Source of the DNA: FW021-bin31 sp036278455
Lineage (GTDB): Bacteria; Bacteroidota; Bacteroidia; Chitinophagales; Chitinophagaceae
Length of the DNA: 11,252 nt
NCBI GenBank assembly: GCA_036278455.1
Contig: DASULB010000520.1
Coordinates: forward strand, 1 to 11,252
Reading direction: 5' to 3'
Part shown: piece after piece, positions 1 through 6,856 of the stretch
Layout: each line of letters starts with the position of its first letter
Position numbering within the stretch: the first letter of the stretch is position 1
Position numbers and translations under genes: made by a program
The notes under the pieces: model-generated
What the model was told of the DNA's origin: nothing
Database searches by the model: none
What the model saw: only the letters and a program-made list of their open reading frames with translations

Positions 1-300
1 GAAACACTGGAAATAGATTCCCGTACCTCTGACGCACTGGCGCTGGCGGTGCGGTTCGGTTGCCCCATTTATACTTATGAAAGCATCCTGGAACAGGCCG
101 GGATCAGCATGGAAGAGCCGGAAGGAGGACGGGAAAAGAAGGGCGCGAAAGAAACCGTCTCAGAATCGGAGGAAGACCTGGCTTCCCTCTCGGTGGAAGA
201 ACTTAACCAATTACTCAAGGAAGTACTTGAGCATGAGGATTACATCAGGGCCATATCCATCCGCGACGAGATCAACAGAAGAAAAAAGAAAAAGAAATGA
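1..300 (+). CDS. Bifunctional nuclease family (DUF151) protein with C-terminal UVR motif, 3' part
   Basis: The reading frame is open from the first base, so the 5' part lies outside the window; 99 codons remain, ending at TGA 298-300. The first ~30 residues carry the end of a BFN/DUF151 domain: SRTSDALALAVRFGCPIYTY matches the family's R-x-S-D-A-(I/L)-A-L-A-x-R-x-x-x-P-I-Y signature. A charged, Glu/Lys-rich linker follows. Residues ~60-95 form a UvrB/UvrC-type UVR helical hairpin (LSVEELNQLLKEVL...DYIRAISIRDEINRR), and the protein ends in a poly-lysine tail. Fusion of DUF151 to a UVR motif is common in Bacteroidota. The family name comes from a plant homologue reported to have DNase/RNase activity; the bacterial role is not established, and the UVR motif suggests protein-protein or nucleic-acid contact (inference). 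ispE follows 54 bases downstream on the same strand, so the two may be co-transcribed. Confidence 0.9.
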   Translation, partial: ETLEIDSRTSDALALAVRFGCPIYTYESILEQAGISMEEPEGGREKKGAKETVSESEEDLASLSVEELNQLLKEVLEHEDYIRAISIRDEINRRKKKKK

Positions 301-354
301 GCGGACCGGGACCGTTTATCCGTTTTCGGTAGATTCATGCCTCAGGATTTCCCT

Positions 355-1164
355 ATGATCATTTTTCCACATTGTAAAATTAATATCGGACTGCAGGTGA
401 TCTCCCGCCGGGAAGACGGGTTTCATGACATCGCAACGGTATTCTATCCTTTACCGCTCACCGATGTACTGGAAATCATTACCGCAAACAAGATTTCCTT
501 TCACGCCACGGGCATCGGCATTCCCGGTGACGAAGCGGGAAACCTTTGCCTTAAGGCTTACCATCTGCTGCAAAAAGATTTCCCTGATTTGCCGCCGGTA
601 AGCATTCATTTGCATAAAGCGATTCCCATCGGCGCCGGACTGGGAGGCGGATCCTCAGACGCCGCCTTTACCCTCAGGCTGCTCAATGAAAAATATCATT
701 TGGACCTTTCAGAAGTACAGCTTTCAGATTATGCCATCCGGCTAGGCAGCGACTGTGCCTTTTTCCTCCAGGACAAGCCCTGTTATGCCACGGGTCGCGG
801 GAATGAACTATCCCCCTTCACGCACGGGGAGTTAAGCGGTTACCAACTTGTTGTTGTCTGTCCGGATATTCACGTTGATACGGCGTGGGCCTACAGCAAA
901 ATAGCCGCCAAAACACCTTCCCGGTCTTTACCGAACCTGGTAAGTCAACCCGTTGCCAACTGGCGAGATGTGGTGATCAATGATTTTGAAACCCCTGTAT
1001 TTGAGGTCCATCCCATCCTTGCCGGGATCAAAGAGGCCTTATACACACGGGGGGCATATTACGCTTCGATGAGCGGCAGCGGTTCTGCTATCTTCGGCAT
1101 CTTCCCAAAGGATAAGCGCGTGAACGATTTAGCCTTTGAGAACGCGAAGCTTTTCTTTCTCTGA
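355..1164 (+). CDS. ispE: 4-diphosphocytidyl-2-C-methyl-D-erythritol kinase
   Basis: Cytosolic GHMP-superfamily kinase that phosphorylates the 2-hydroxyl of CDP-methylerythritol with ATP, the fourth step of the MEP pathway to IPP and DMAPP. I chose ATG 355 (269 aa) over the in-frame ATG 337. Bacteroidota IspE proteins typically begin MI-x-FP-x-x-KIN, and AGGA at 344-347 sits seven bases before ATG 355. Visible motifs are substrate-binding K8 and N10 (PHCKINIGL), the GHMP glycine-rich ATP loop at residues 93-104 (GAGLGGGSSDAA), the probable catalytic aspartate D133 in LGSDCAFF, and the third GHMP motif at 239-244 (MSGSGS). Length is normal for the family and all key residues are present. Its presence indicates isoprenoid synthesis by the MEP route rather than mevalonate. 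The 126 bases between its stop and the rplT terminator show no gene and no good forward terminator. Confidence 0.96.
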   Translation: MIIFPHCKINIGLQVISRREDGFHDIATVFYPLPLTDVLEIITANKISFHATGIGIPGDEAGNLCLKAYHLLQKDFPDLPPVSIHLHKAIPIGAGLGGGSSDAAFTLRLLNEKYHLDLSEVQLSDYAIRLGSDCAFFLQDKPCYATGRGNELSPFTHGELSGYQLVVVCPDIHVDTAWAYSKIAAKTPSRSLPNLVSQPVANWRDVVINDFETPVFEVHPILAGIKEALYTRGAYYASMSGSGSAIFGIFPKDKRVNDLAFENAKLFFL

Positions 1165-1280
1165 AAATATCCGGCCACCCCAAAATGGCAAAGAATGCAC
1201 CCCTTCAGCCTGTCCGCAGAAACGAGGTGCCAGCGCTCATATGCTTAACTAATATCGGACCCTCCAGCCGATTGCACGGT

Positions 1281-1326
1281 AAAATAAAAAAGCGAGAGGC
1301 GGTAACATCCGCTACCGCCTCTCGCT
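1281..1326 (-). terminator. Rho-independent terminator of rpmI-rplT
   Basis: Positions 1291-1304 (AGCGAGAGGCGGTA) and 1313-1326 form a perfect 14-bp GC-rich stem around an 8-base loop. Read on the minus strand, the stem is followed at once by TTTTTATTTT (complement of 1290-1281), the expected U tract. It lies about 18 bases past the rplT stop. On the plus strand the stem is followed by AAAAATTTC, so it should act mainly on minus-strand transcription and is not a convincing terminator for ispE. Confidence 0.93.
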
Positions 1327-1344
1327 AAAAATTTCTCCAAACGT

Positions 1345-1689
1345 TTACTTTACAGAACTCACCAATTGCTTAAAAGTTTCAGGCTCGTTCATGGCCAGAT
1401 CCGCCAGCGCTTTCCGGTTAAGACCAATGTTCTTCTCGGCAAGTTTATGAATGAACTGGGAATAAGTCATTCCTTCGGCACGAACGGCCGCATTGATGCG
1501 CACGATCCAGAGACTGCGGTAATCGCGTTTTTTCAATTTGCGTCCTACATAGCTGTAGGTCAGCCCCTTCTCTACTACATTCTTGGCAACCGTATATACA
1601 TTTTTGCGTTTGCCGTAAAACCCTTTCGCCTGTTTTAAGACCTTCTTTCTTCTCGCTTTGGAAGCAACAGCATTGACTGAACGTGGCAT
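1345..1689 (-). CDS. rplT: 50S ribosomal protein L20
   Basis: L20 binds 23S rRNA early in assembly of the large ribosomal subunit. The 114-aa product has the full family length and pattern: N-terminal MPRSVNAVASKARRKKVLKQ, the basic segment AKGFYGKRKNVYTVAK, then RDYRSLWIVRINAAVR and the C-terminal globular part with KNIGLNRKALADLA. In several bacteria the C-terminal part is also the autoregulatory RNA-binding domain; no L20 leader structure is apparent here. The gene lies 42 bases downstream of rpmI on the same strand with no promoter or terminator seen between them, so the two form an operon closed by the strong hairpin at 1291-1326. The start ATG (complement of 1687-1689) is fixed by the conserved MPRS N-terminus. 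Confidence 0.98.
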   Translation of the reverse strand: MPRSVNAVASKARRKKVLKQAKGFYGKRKNVYTVAKNVVEKGLTYSYVGRKLKKRDYRSLWIVRINAAVRAEGMTYSQFIHKLAEKNIGLNRKALADLAMNEPETFKQLVSSVK

Positions 1690-1731
1690 TTTTTATTCAA
1701 AATTAAGTCGTGAAAAATAATCCTTCAAAAA

Positions 1732-1929
1732 TTAACGAAGACCCAGCAGCCGTTTTACCATTTTTTCATTGGTTTCATCAATGAGTCTGGACCCTCTCAG
1801 GTGGCGTTTCCGCTTGGTGGCCTTTTTGGTAAGCAGGTGACTGGCATAGGCGCTGTTATATTTCACTTTCCCGGTTCCGGTTAAGGTAAACCTTTTCTTA
1901 GCGCTCGAGTTGGTCTTCTGTTTGGGCAT
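1732..1929 (-). CDS. rpmI: 50S ribosomal protein L35
   Basis: Small basic protein of the large ribosomal subunit. The 65-aa product shows the whole L35 pattern: MPKQKTNSSAKKRFTLTGTGK, a central Lys/Arg-rich stretch with KATKRKRHLRG, and a C-terminal helix ending KRLLGLR. It is the first gene of a two-gene operon with rplT. In many bacteria infC lies immediately upstream, but here the upstream DNA is a promoter followed by a divergently oriented CLC gene. The predicted transcript start is only about 10-15 bases before the ATG, leaving no room for a structured leader. Confidence 0.98.
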   Translation of the reverse strand: MPKQKTNSSAKKRFTLTGTGKVKYNSAYASHLLTKKATKRKRHLRGSRLIDETNEKMVKRLLGLR

Positions 1930-1948
1930 TTCTATTAAATTTGGTGGG

Positions 1949-1980
1949 CAAAGGTAGAAAAATTTATTAAAAAAGACTAA
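1949..1980 (-). promoter_or_regulatory. Promoter of rpmI-rplT (Bacteroidota type)
   Basis: On the minus strand, the complement of 1949-1956 reads TACCTTTG, a perfect match to the Bacteroidota -7 element TAnnTTTG. Twenty bases upstream, the complement of 1977-1980 reads TTAG, a partial match to the -33 TTG. The spacer is strongly AT-rich. Its position about 20 bases before the rpmI ATG predicts a very short 5' leader. The start site itself is inferred. Confidence 0.65.
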
Positions 1981-2092
1981 TTAGCCGCCAAAATAATTCC
2001 AGCCAGCACCCTCCAGGGAACAAACACGGCCTATTTTCAGGTTTAAAAGTTTTTGGGCATTTTCCCCCTTTTATGCGCTAATCGCGGCCCGT

Positions 2093-2124
2093 TTGCTTTT
2101 TATCCGGCGATACCCTTAACTTTG
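2093..2124 (+). promoter_or_regulatory. Promoter of the CLC/CBS gene (Bacteroidota type)
   Basis: TTG at 2093-2095 and TAACTTTG at 2117-2124 are separated by 21 bases and match the Bacteroidota housekeeping pattern (TTG, about 19-21 bases, TAnnTTTG) with no mismatch. The inferred transcript start near 2130 lies downstream of an in-frame ATG at 2053, which argues that translation of the CLC gene starts at ATG 2179 instead. Confidence 0.7.
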
Positions 2125-2178
2125 CAGCCTGTCCGGACACTTAACCCTTTAGCCCCCGAGGAACCCGGCATTCAAAAT

Positions 2179-4032
2179 ATGCACGTAAGAAGAGTTCGCA
2201 AATATTATCATTTTTTTAAAAGCCTGCAGGGTATTGAAGAAAGAGGGGTGGATGTTATTCATAAACATGAAGTACCCCTGCAGTGGTTGCACAAAAAGCT
2301 CTCTCATAACCAGTTCCTCACCCTGTCGGGCATTCTGGTGGGCTGTACGGCGGGGATTGCAGGCGTAGGGCTCAAGGCGCTGGTGCATTATATCCAGCAG
2401 GTCATCACCCAGGATTATCACCTACCCTATCAACTACTTTTCTATCTCATCTTTCCGGTGATCGGGATTGTGGCGACCGTGCTCGTAGTAAAGTATTTCT
2501 TTCGGGGCAGGGAAGACAAAGGCATTCCCAATGTCCTGTCTGAAATAGCGCAAAAGTCGAGTTTTATGCGGTTATCCAAGACGTATTCGCAGCTCATTCA
2601 GAGTGCCATCACCGTGGGTTTTGGCGGGTCCGCCGGCCTGGAAAGCCCCATCGCCGTTACGGGTGCCGCCATCGGTTCCAATTATGGACGCATCTACCGG
2701 ATGAACTACAAAGACCGGACGCTTCTGCTTGCCGCAGGTTCGGCTGCCGGCATCGCCTCCGCTTTTGACGCCCCGGTGGCCGGTGTCATGTTCGCCATCG
2801 AAATTATTCTGGCGGGTGTCGTCTTTTCTGATTTCATCCCCCTGATCATCGCCTCGGTCTGCGGCGCCCTGCTTTCCAAAATGATCCTGGGAAGCGATAT
2901 CATTCTTCATTTCAGGCTGAAACAGCCGTTTAATTACCACTACGTCCCCTATTACATCGTACTGGGTTTTGTGGCAGGCTTTTATTCCAGGTATTATTCG
3001 GTGATCGCCCACCAGTTGCACATGTTTCTGCACGCAAAGTTCAAAAACAAGCTCATGCTGGGTTTATGTGGCGGTCTGATGTTGTCGGTGCTCTGTTTTG
3101 TGTTCCCCCCGCTTTTCGGGGAGGGTTACATGAGCGTAAAAACACTGGTAGACCAGAGCGCCGGCCAACTCATGTATACCAGCCTCTTTAACACCATGGC
3201 CGCCAATCAATGGGTGATCCTCGGCTTTGTGGGGCTGGTCTGCCTGTTCAAGGTATTTGCCACCACCATTACTATTTCCAGTGGTGGCAACGGCGGTAAC
3301 TTCGCCCCCTCCCTGGTGGCGGGGGCCTTCATGGGGTATTTTTTTGCCATGCTTTGCAGGCTTTTGCACATCGCCGATCTTCCGGTGGCCAACTTCGCCA
3401 TCGTGGGTATGGCGGGTGCCATGAGTGGCATCCTGTACGCGCCGCTGACCAGTATCTTCCTGATCGCGGAAGCTACCGGGGGATACGATCTTTTTATTCC
3501 CCTGATGATCGTCTCCACCGCATCCTTCCTGATCGTCAAGCGGTTTTCACCATATTCGCTGGATGTAAAGCCACTCGTGGAGGCAGGGAAAATATTCGGC
3601 AAACGCCAGGACAGGAACCTGCTTTCCCTGTTGCATACCCATGATATTATCGAAAAGGACATCAGGACGATTTCCCCTGGAGCGACGCTCCGCGAGTTGG
3701 TGGAACTGATCAAGGTCAGCAAAAGAAACATGTTTGGCGTACTAAACGAGCGGCACGAACTGGAAGGCATTGTAATGCTCGATGACATCAAGGAAGTCAT
3801 GTTTAAGCATGAGATGTACAACAACACTTTCATTCGCCAGTTGATGAAAGATCCGCCCGCCTTTATCGACGTCAATGAATCCATGCAGCTGGTAATGAAA
3901 AAATTCGATGAAACACTCGCGTGGAACCTGCCGGTGACCCATGGAAAAAAGTTTATCGGTTTCATTTCCAAATCTTCACTGCTCAACAGCTACCGCAAGT
4001 TATTGATCGCCCATTCTCCGGATGAAGAGTAA
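2179..4032 (+). CDS. CLC-family chloride channel/transporter with C-terminal CBS pair
   Basis: Inner-membrane CLC protein moving chloride or another small anion. With start ATG 2179 it is 617 aa; a longer in-frame start at 2053 would add 42 proline-rich residues unlike the family and precedes the likely promoter. Residues ~45-465 form the hydrophobic CLC core. By eye, the filter motifs are DKGIP (K114-G115-I116-P117) where E. coli ClcA has GSGIP; GLESP with the external gating glutamate E155 conserved; and GNFAP (G373-P377) matching GxFxP. In FAIEIIL (205-211), E208 aligns with ClcA E202, and I209 takes the place of the internal proton glutamate E203. Residues ~495-605 hold two CBS domains, cytosolic modules that often bind adenine nucleotides and gate CLC proteins. 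Channel or exchanger, and the preferred anion, cannot be decided from sequence. Confidence 0.93.
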   Translation: MHVRRVRKYYHFFKSLQGIEERGVDVIHKHEVPLQWLHKKLSHNQFLTLSGILVGCTAGIAGVGLKALVHYIQQVITQDYHLPYQLLFYLIFPVIGIVATVLVVKYFFRGREDKGIPNVLSEIAQKSSFMRLSKTYSQLIQSAITVGFGGSAGLESPIAVTGAAIGSNYGRIYRMNYKDRTLLLAAGSAAGIASAFDAPVAGVMFAIEIILAGVVFSDFIPLIIASVCGALLSKMILGSDIILHFRLKQPFNYHYVPYYIVLGFVAGFYSRYYSVIAHQLHMFLHAKFKNKLMLGLCGGLMLSVLCFVFPPLFGEGYMSVKTLVDQSAGQLMYTSLFNTMAANQWVILGFVGLVCLFKVFATTITISSGGNGGNFAPSLVAGAFMGYFFAMLCRLLHIADLPVANFAIVGMAGAMSGILYAPLTSIFLIAEATGGYDLFIPLMIVSTASFLIVKRFSPYSLDVKPLVEAGKIFGKRQDRNLLSLLHTHDIIEKDIRTISPGATLRELVELIKVSKRNMFGVLNERHELEGIVMLDDIKEVMFKHEMYNNTFIRQLMKDPPAFIDVNESMQLVMKKFDETLAWNLPVTHGKKFIGFISKSSLLNSYRKLLIAHSPDEE

Positions 4033-4438
4033 AAGCGATGCATAAAGGCGTTTCACAAACGGGCGATCCCGTGCTAAACAAACCAGGACCCGTGCACCAT
4101 TCAAGACATGGAAAGGCGCTGCCCGGAAACGATGGCAGTAAAGGAAGTCTTGTCCTTCTAAAAGGACCCCTATTGAAACACCGATCAAATCTCTATCCGT
4201 TAAAGGCGCTAAAAATGATTGTCGCTTTTGCAAATCATCCAACCGCCCGCTTGTATTAGAAAACTCAGTGAATGAGATTGCCGCAGAAGAAGGGAAAATA
4301 CAACAGGTCTATGCAAAGTGGCACAATGCGATGACCCGGTCCGGGAAATCAGTCGACATGCACTCAAACGGCCAGATTGCTTTTATACCGGGTATCTAAA
4401 AATATTTGTACCTTGGCGCGACGATTTTTAAACAGCTT
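4033..4438. other. Long intergenic stretch with no convincing gene
   Basis: About 400 bases lie between the CLC stop and the methyltransferase start. A 73-codon frame at 4038-4259 (+) has a start six bases after the CLC stop, but it uses codons its neighbours avoid (repeated CTA and GGA, plus AGA and CGA) and has no recognisable fold pattern. A second plus-strand frame is open from 4142 to the TAA at 4397-4399 (85 codons). It contains no ATG before its last 25 codons, though a GTG at 4268 is possible, and its last ~40 residues look protein-like (VNEIAAEEGKIQQVYAKWHN). This could be a decayed gene or chance. The 3' end carries a plausible promoter for the next gene. No clear hairpin terminator for the CLC gene was found. 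Confidence 0.5.
4377..4408 (+). promoter_or_regulatory. Possible promoter of the methyltransferase gene
   Basis: TTG at 4377-4379 and AATATTTG at 4401-4408 are separated by 21 bases. The second element matches TAnnTTTG except for its first base. The inferred transcript start near 4414 would give a leader of about 25 bases before ATG 4439. An overlapping TACCTTGG at 4409-4416 also resembles the -7 element with one mismatch but lacks a well-placed TTG. Confidence 0.45.
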
Positions 4439-5023
4439 ATGCCTGATAAAGAATTCTGGGACAGTCATTACAACGCCGGACAAACCGGATGGGACCTGGG
4501 CAGCGTTTCTCCGCCATTAAAAGCGTATATCGATCAGATCAGCGACAAATCACTTCGCATCCTCATCCCCGGCGCCGGGAACAGTTATGAAGCATTGCAC
4601 CTCCTGGAGCAGGGCTTTATGGATGTTACAGTTCTGGACATCGCCCCCACTGTCATCCGGCGACTGACGGAAAAAACTAAAAATCTTTCACGCGGACGCC
4701 TACACGCAATAGAAGAAGATTTCTTCCGGCACACCGGAAAGTATGATCTCATTTTAGAGCAAACGTTCTTTTGTGCATTGGAACCGGAACGGAGGGAAGA
4801 ATACGCCCGTCATATGCATGAATTGCTCGGGGATGGCGGCAAACTCACCGGGATTTTGTTCAATACGGTATTCGAATTTGGGCCGCCTCCTTTTGGGGGC
4901 TACGCCGGGGATTATAAAAAGCTATTCGCCCCTTATTTTAATTTTCGTACATGGGCCGCCTGTTATAACTCATACCCCGCAAGAGCAGGATCTGAATGGT
5001 TCATGATACTGGAAAAAAAGTAG
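4439..5023 (+). CDS. Thiopurine/thiol S-methyltransferase-like SAM-dependent methyltransferase
   Basis: Soluble class I (Rossmann) methyltransferase of the TPMT superfamily, which includes thiopurine methyltransferases and plant thiol/halide methyltransferases. Start ATG 4439 gives 194 aa; earlier in-frame starts overlap the likely promoter. The N-terminus FWDSHYNAGQTGWDLG (6-21) is the family's hallmark W-x-x-x-(Y/W)...G-x-T-x-W-D-L-G region. Residues 40-48 (RILIPGAGN) form the SAM-binding glycine motif, V65-I68 (VLDI) carries the acidic motif II residue D67, and D103-L114 (DLILEQTFFCAL) matches the family's D-(L/F)-x-x-(E/D)-x-x-x-x-x-A-(L/I) block. GPPPFGG near residue 152 matches the substrate-side GGPPY/F loop. 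Members methylate thiols, halides or chalcogen compounds; the substrate here is unknown. The permease gene follows 52 bases downstream on the same strand, but a functional link is not shown. Confidence 0.9.
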   Translation: MPDKEFWDSHYNAGQTGWDLGSVSPPLKAYIDQISDKSLRILIPGAGNSYEALHLLEQGFMDVTVLDIAPTVIRRLTEKTKNLSRGRLHAIEEDFFRHTGKYDLILEQTFFCALEPERREEYARHMHELLGDGGKLTGILFNTVFEFGPPPFGGYAGDYKKLFAPYFNFRTWAACYNSYPARAGSEWFMILEKK

Positions 5024-5039
5024 CGGACAACCCGCTTTT
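5022..5039 (+). terminator. Weak hairpin after the methyltransferase gene
   Basis: AGCGG (5022-5026) and CCGCT (5032-5036) can pair around a 5-base loop, and TTT follows before TTTA ends. The stem is only 5 bp and overlaps the stop codon, so at most it is a weak or partial terminator between the methyltransferase and the permease. Confidence 0.3.
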
Positions 5040-5075
5040 ACGCTCGTATTAAATCATCTAACTGAAATTACTTTT

Positions 5076-6755
5076 ATGGCCAAAGACCAAGACGCTTCTT
5101 ACGATTCCCGTTTACGCCGCGAGATAGGCATTATAGGCCTGCTCTTCACAGCGATTGGTTCCATTATCGGCTCCGGATGGTTGTTCGGTGCCCTGAACGC
5201 CGCTGAAATAGCCGGTCCTGCCTCCGTTTTCGCCTGGGCCATCGGCGGGGTCATGATCATATTTATTGGATTATCTTACGCGGAGCTGGGAACCATGTTC
5301 CCTGTCTCCGGCGGTGTCATACGCTTCCCGCATTTTGCTTTCGGCTCTTTTGCCAGCTATACGCTGGGCTGGATCACCTGGCTGGCAGCAGCCTCTACCA
5401 CCGCCATTGAAGTCATGGCAGCCCTGCAATACGCCAACAATTATATGCCCTGGTTGCAGCATCTGGACAAATACGGCGATCCCATCCTCACCGGGCCGGG
5501 GCTTGCCGTGGCCATCGCTTTGATGGCACTTTTCAGCCTGATCAACATTATCGGCATCCGTTGGTTCTCCAGGCTCAACAATGTGCTGGTTTGGTGGAAA
5601 CTGATCATTATCTCGCTGGTCATCATTATGTTTCTGATCACCGTTTTTCATGGCAGTCATTTCTCAAATGCTGCCGCCGGCGGATTTTTCCCTTACGGAT
5701 GGGAAGGGGTCTTCTCCTCTATTGCCACGGCGGGGATCGTATTTTCCTTTCTCGGTTTCCGGCAGGGGGTAGAGCTCGCGGGAGAGACCAAAAATCCCAG
5801 ACGTAATGTTCCCATTGCCGTCATTGGCTCCGTCCTGGTAACAGCCGTCCTTTATATCCTCTTACAGGTGGCCTTCATCGGGGCTCTCCCCCTGGACGCC
5901 CTGAAAAATGGCTGGGCAAACATCGGCACCAGCTTTACCGGCGAGCTGAGCGATGTCGCCGCCACCTTTGGTCCGCTTGCGGCCATCGCCGGGGTCATGG
6001 GGCTGACCTGGCTGGCGGTCGTACTCTATATAGACGCCTTTATCTCCCCCGCGGACACCGCATTGATCTACACCACGGTGACGGCGCGCCTGTCATACGC
6101 CATGGGGCGTAATGGCAATGCGCCCCATGCGCTGTCCAAAGTCAATAAACGCGGTGTTCCCTGGATAAGCGTCATCCTTACCTTCATCGCCGGCACGATC
6201 TTTTTCCTTCCGTTCCCCGGATGGCAGAAACTGGTGGGTTTTGTAACATCGGCTACGGTATTGTCCTTTGGCTCCGGGCCTTTGGCGCTGCTGGCCATGC
6301 GCAAGCAATTACCGGATCAGAAACGACCCTTCAAGCTGCCGGCGGTACACCTGCTGGCCTATCTCGGCTTTCTGGCGTCCAATCTGATCATCTACTGGTC
6401 CGGTTGGAATATCATCTGGCAATTGATGATCGCCGTATTGATCGGTTACATTATTCTGATCCTGCATGAGGCCGCAAACCGGGGCAAGACACCCAAACTT
6501 GAATTTCGTTCCGGGGCCTGGGTGGTTGTATGGCTGGTCGGCCTGACATTTATCAGCTGGCTGGGTGCCTACCCGGCGATGGGCAAACATGCCGGCAACC
6601 AGGGTCTCATCAGCATCGGCTGGGGCATACCGATACTCGCGATATTTTCCGCGCTGGTCACGTGGCTGGCGGTCTCCCAGCGCCTGCCCGTGGATAAAGT
6701 GACCGCTCATCTGAACGAACCGGTCGGCAATGAGCCTTTGGAGCCCGCTCCCTGA
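5076..6755 (+). CDS. APC-superfamily amino acid permease
   Basis: Inner-membrane secondary transporter of the amino acid-polyamine-organocation family, usually a proton-coupled amino-acid importer. The 559-aa product has a short charged N-terminus (LRREIG), then the diagnostic first helix with G28-S-I-I-G-S-G34 followed by WLFG, the unwound substrate-binding segment of LeuT-fold carriers. A dense series of hydrophobic segments continues to about residue 540, roughly 12 or more helices. SYAELGTMFPVSGG (~66-79) is the conserved APC motif at the end of TM2, and FSFLGFRQGVELAGETKNPRRNVP (~222-245) is the typical TM6-loop signature. Overall it resembles the aspartate:proton symporter-like (YveA-type) group, but I would not assign a substrate. 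The start ATG 5076 is the only sensible one. The gene lies 52 bases after the methyltransferase and converges on the peptidase gene, leaving a 101-base gap with only a 5-bp hairpin (6761-6775). Confidence 0.92.
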   Translation: MAKDQDASYDSRLRREIGIIGLLFTAIGSIIGSGWLFGALNAAEIAGPASVFAWAIGGVMIIFIGLSYAELGTMFPVSGGVIRFPHFAFGSFASYTLGWITWLAAASTTAIEVMAALQYANNYMPWLQHLDKYGDPILTGPGLAVAIALMALFSLINIIGIRWFSRLNNVLVWWKLIIISLVIIMFLITVFHGSHFSNAAAGGFFPYGWEGVFSSIATAGIVFSFLGFRQGVELAGETKNPRRNVPIAVIGSVLVTAVLYILLQVAFIGALPLDALKNGWANIGTSFTGELSDVAATFGPLAAIAGVMGLTWLAVVLYIDAFISPADTALIYTTVTARLSYAMGRNGNAPHALSKVNKRGVPWISVILTFIAGTIFFLPFPGWQKLVGFVTSATVLSFGSGPLALLAMRKQLPDQKRPFKLPAVHLLAYLGFLASNLIIYWSGWNIIWQLMIAVLIGYIILILHEAANRGKTPKLEFRSGAWVVVWLVGLTFISWLGAYPAMGKHAGNQGLISIGWGIPILAIFSALVTWLAVSQRLPVDKVTAHLNEPVGNEPLEPAP

Positions 6756-6856
6756 TACACCGGTGTGGATCACCGCTTTAAAGGGCTGCAAAAGACCTGT
6801 GAGAGCTCCTGACAGTGGCCCCATCATCCGCCGGCTTATCCCGGGCAATGCATGCG

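Noticed and set aside
1165..1280. Search for a small RNA or gene between ispE and the rplT terminator
   Set aside because: No open frame of useful size, no promoter match and no stable hairpin were seen apart from the rplT terminator.
4000..4242. 80-codon minus-strand frame overlapping the CLC 3' end
   Set aside because: It overlaps the antisense of the CBS region, has no recognisable motif, and has no promoter-like element.
4038..4259. 73-codon plus-strand frame starting just after the CLC stop
   Set aside because: Codon choice differs from all neighbours (repeated CTA and GGA, plus AGA and CGA), low-complexity hydrophilic product with no family pattern, and no promoter of its own.
6761..6775. 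Short hairpin CGGTG/CACCG between the permease and the peptidase genes
   Set aside because: Only a 5-bp stem with a weak CTTTA tail; not enough to call a terminator for either convergent gene.
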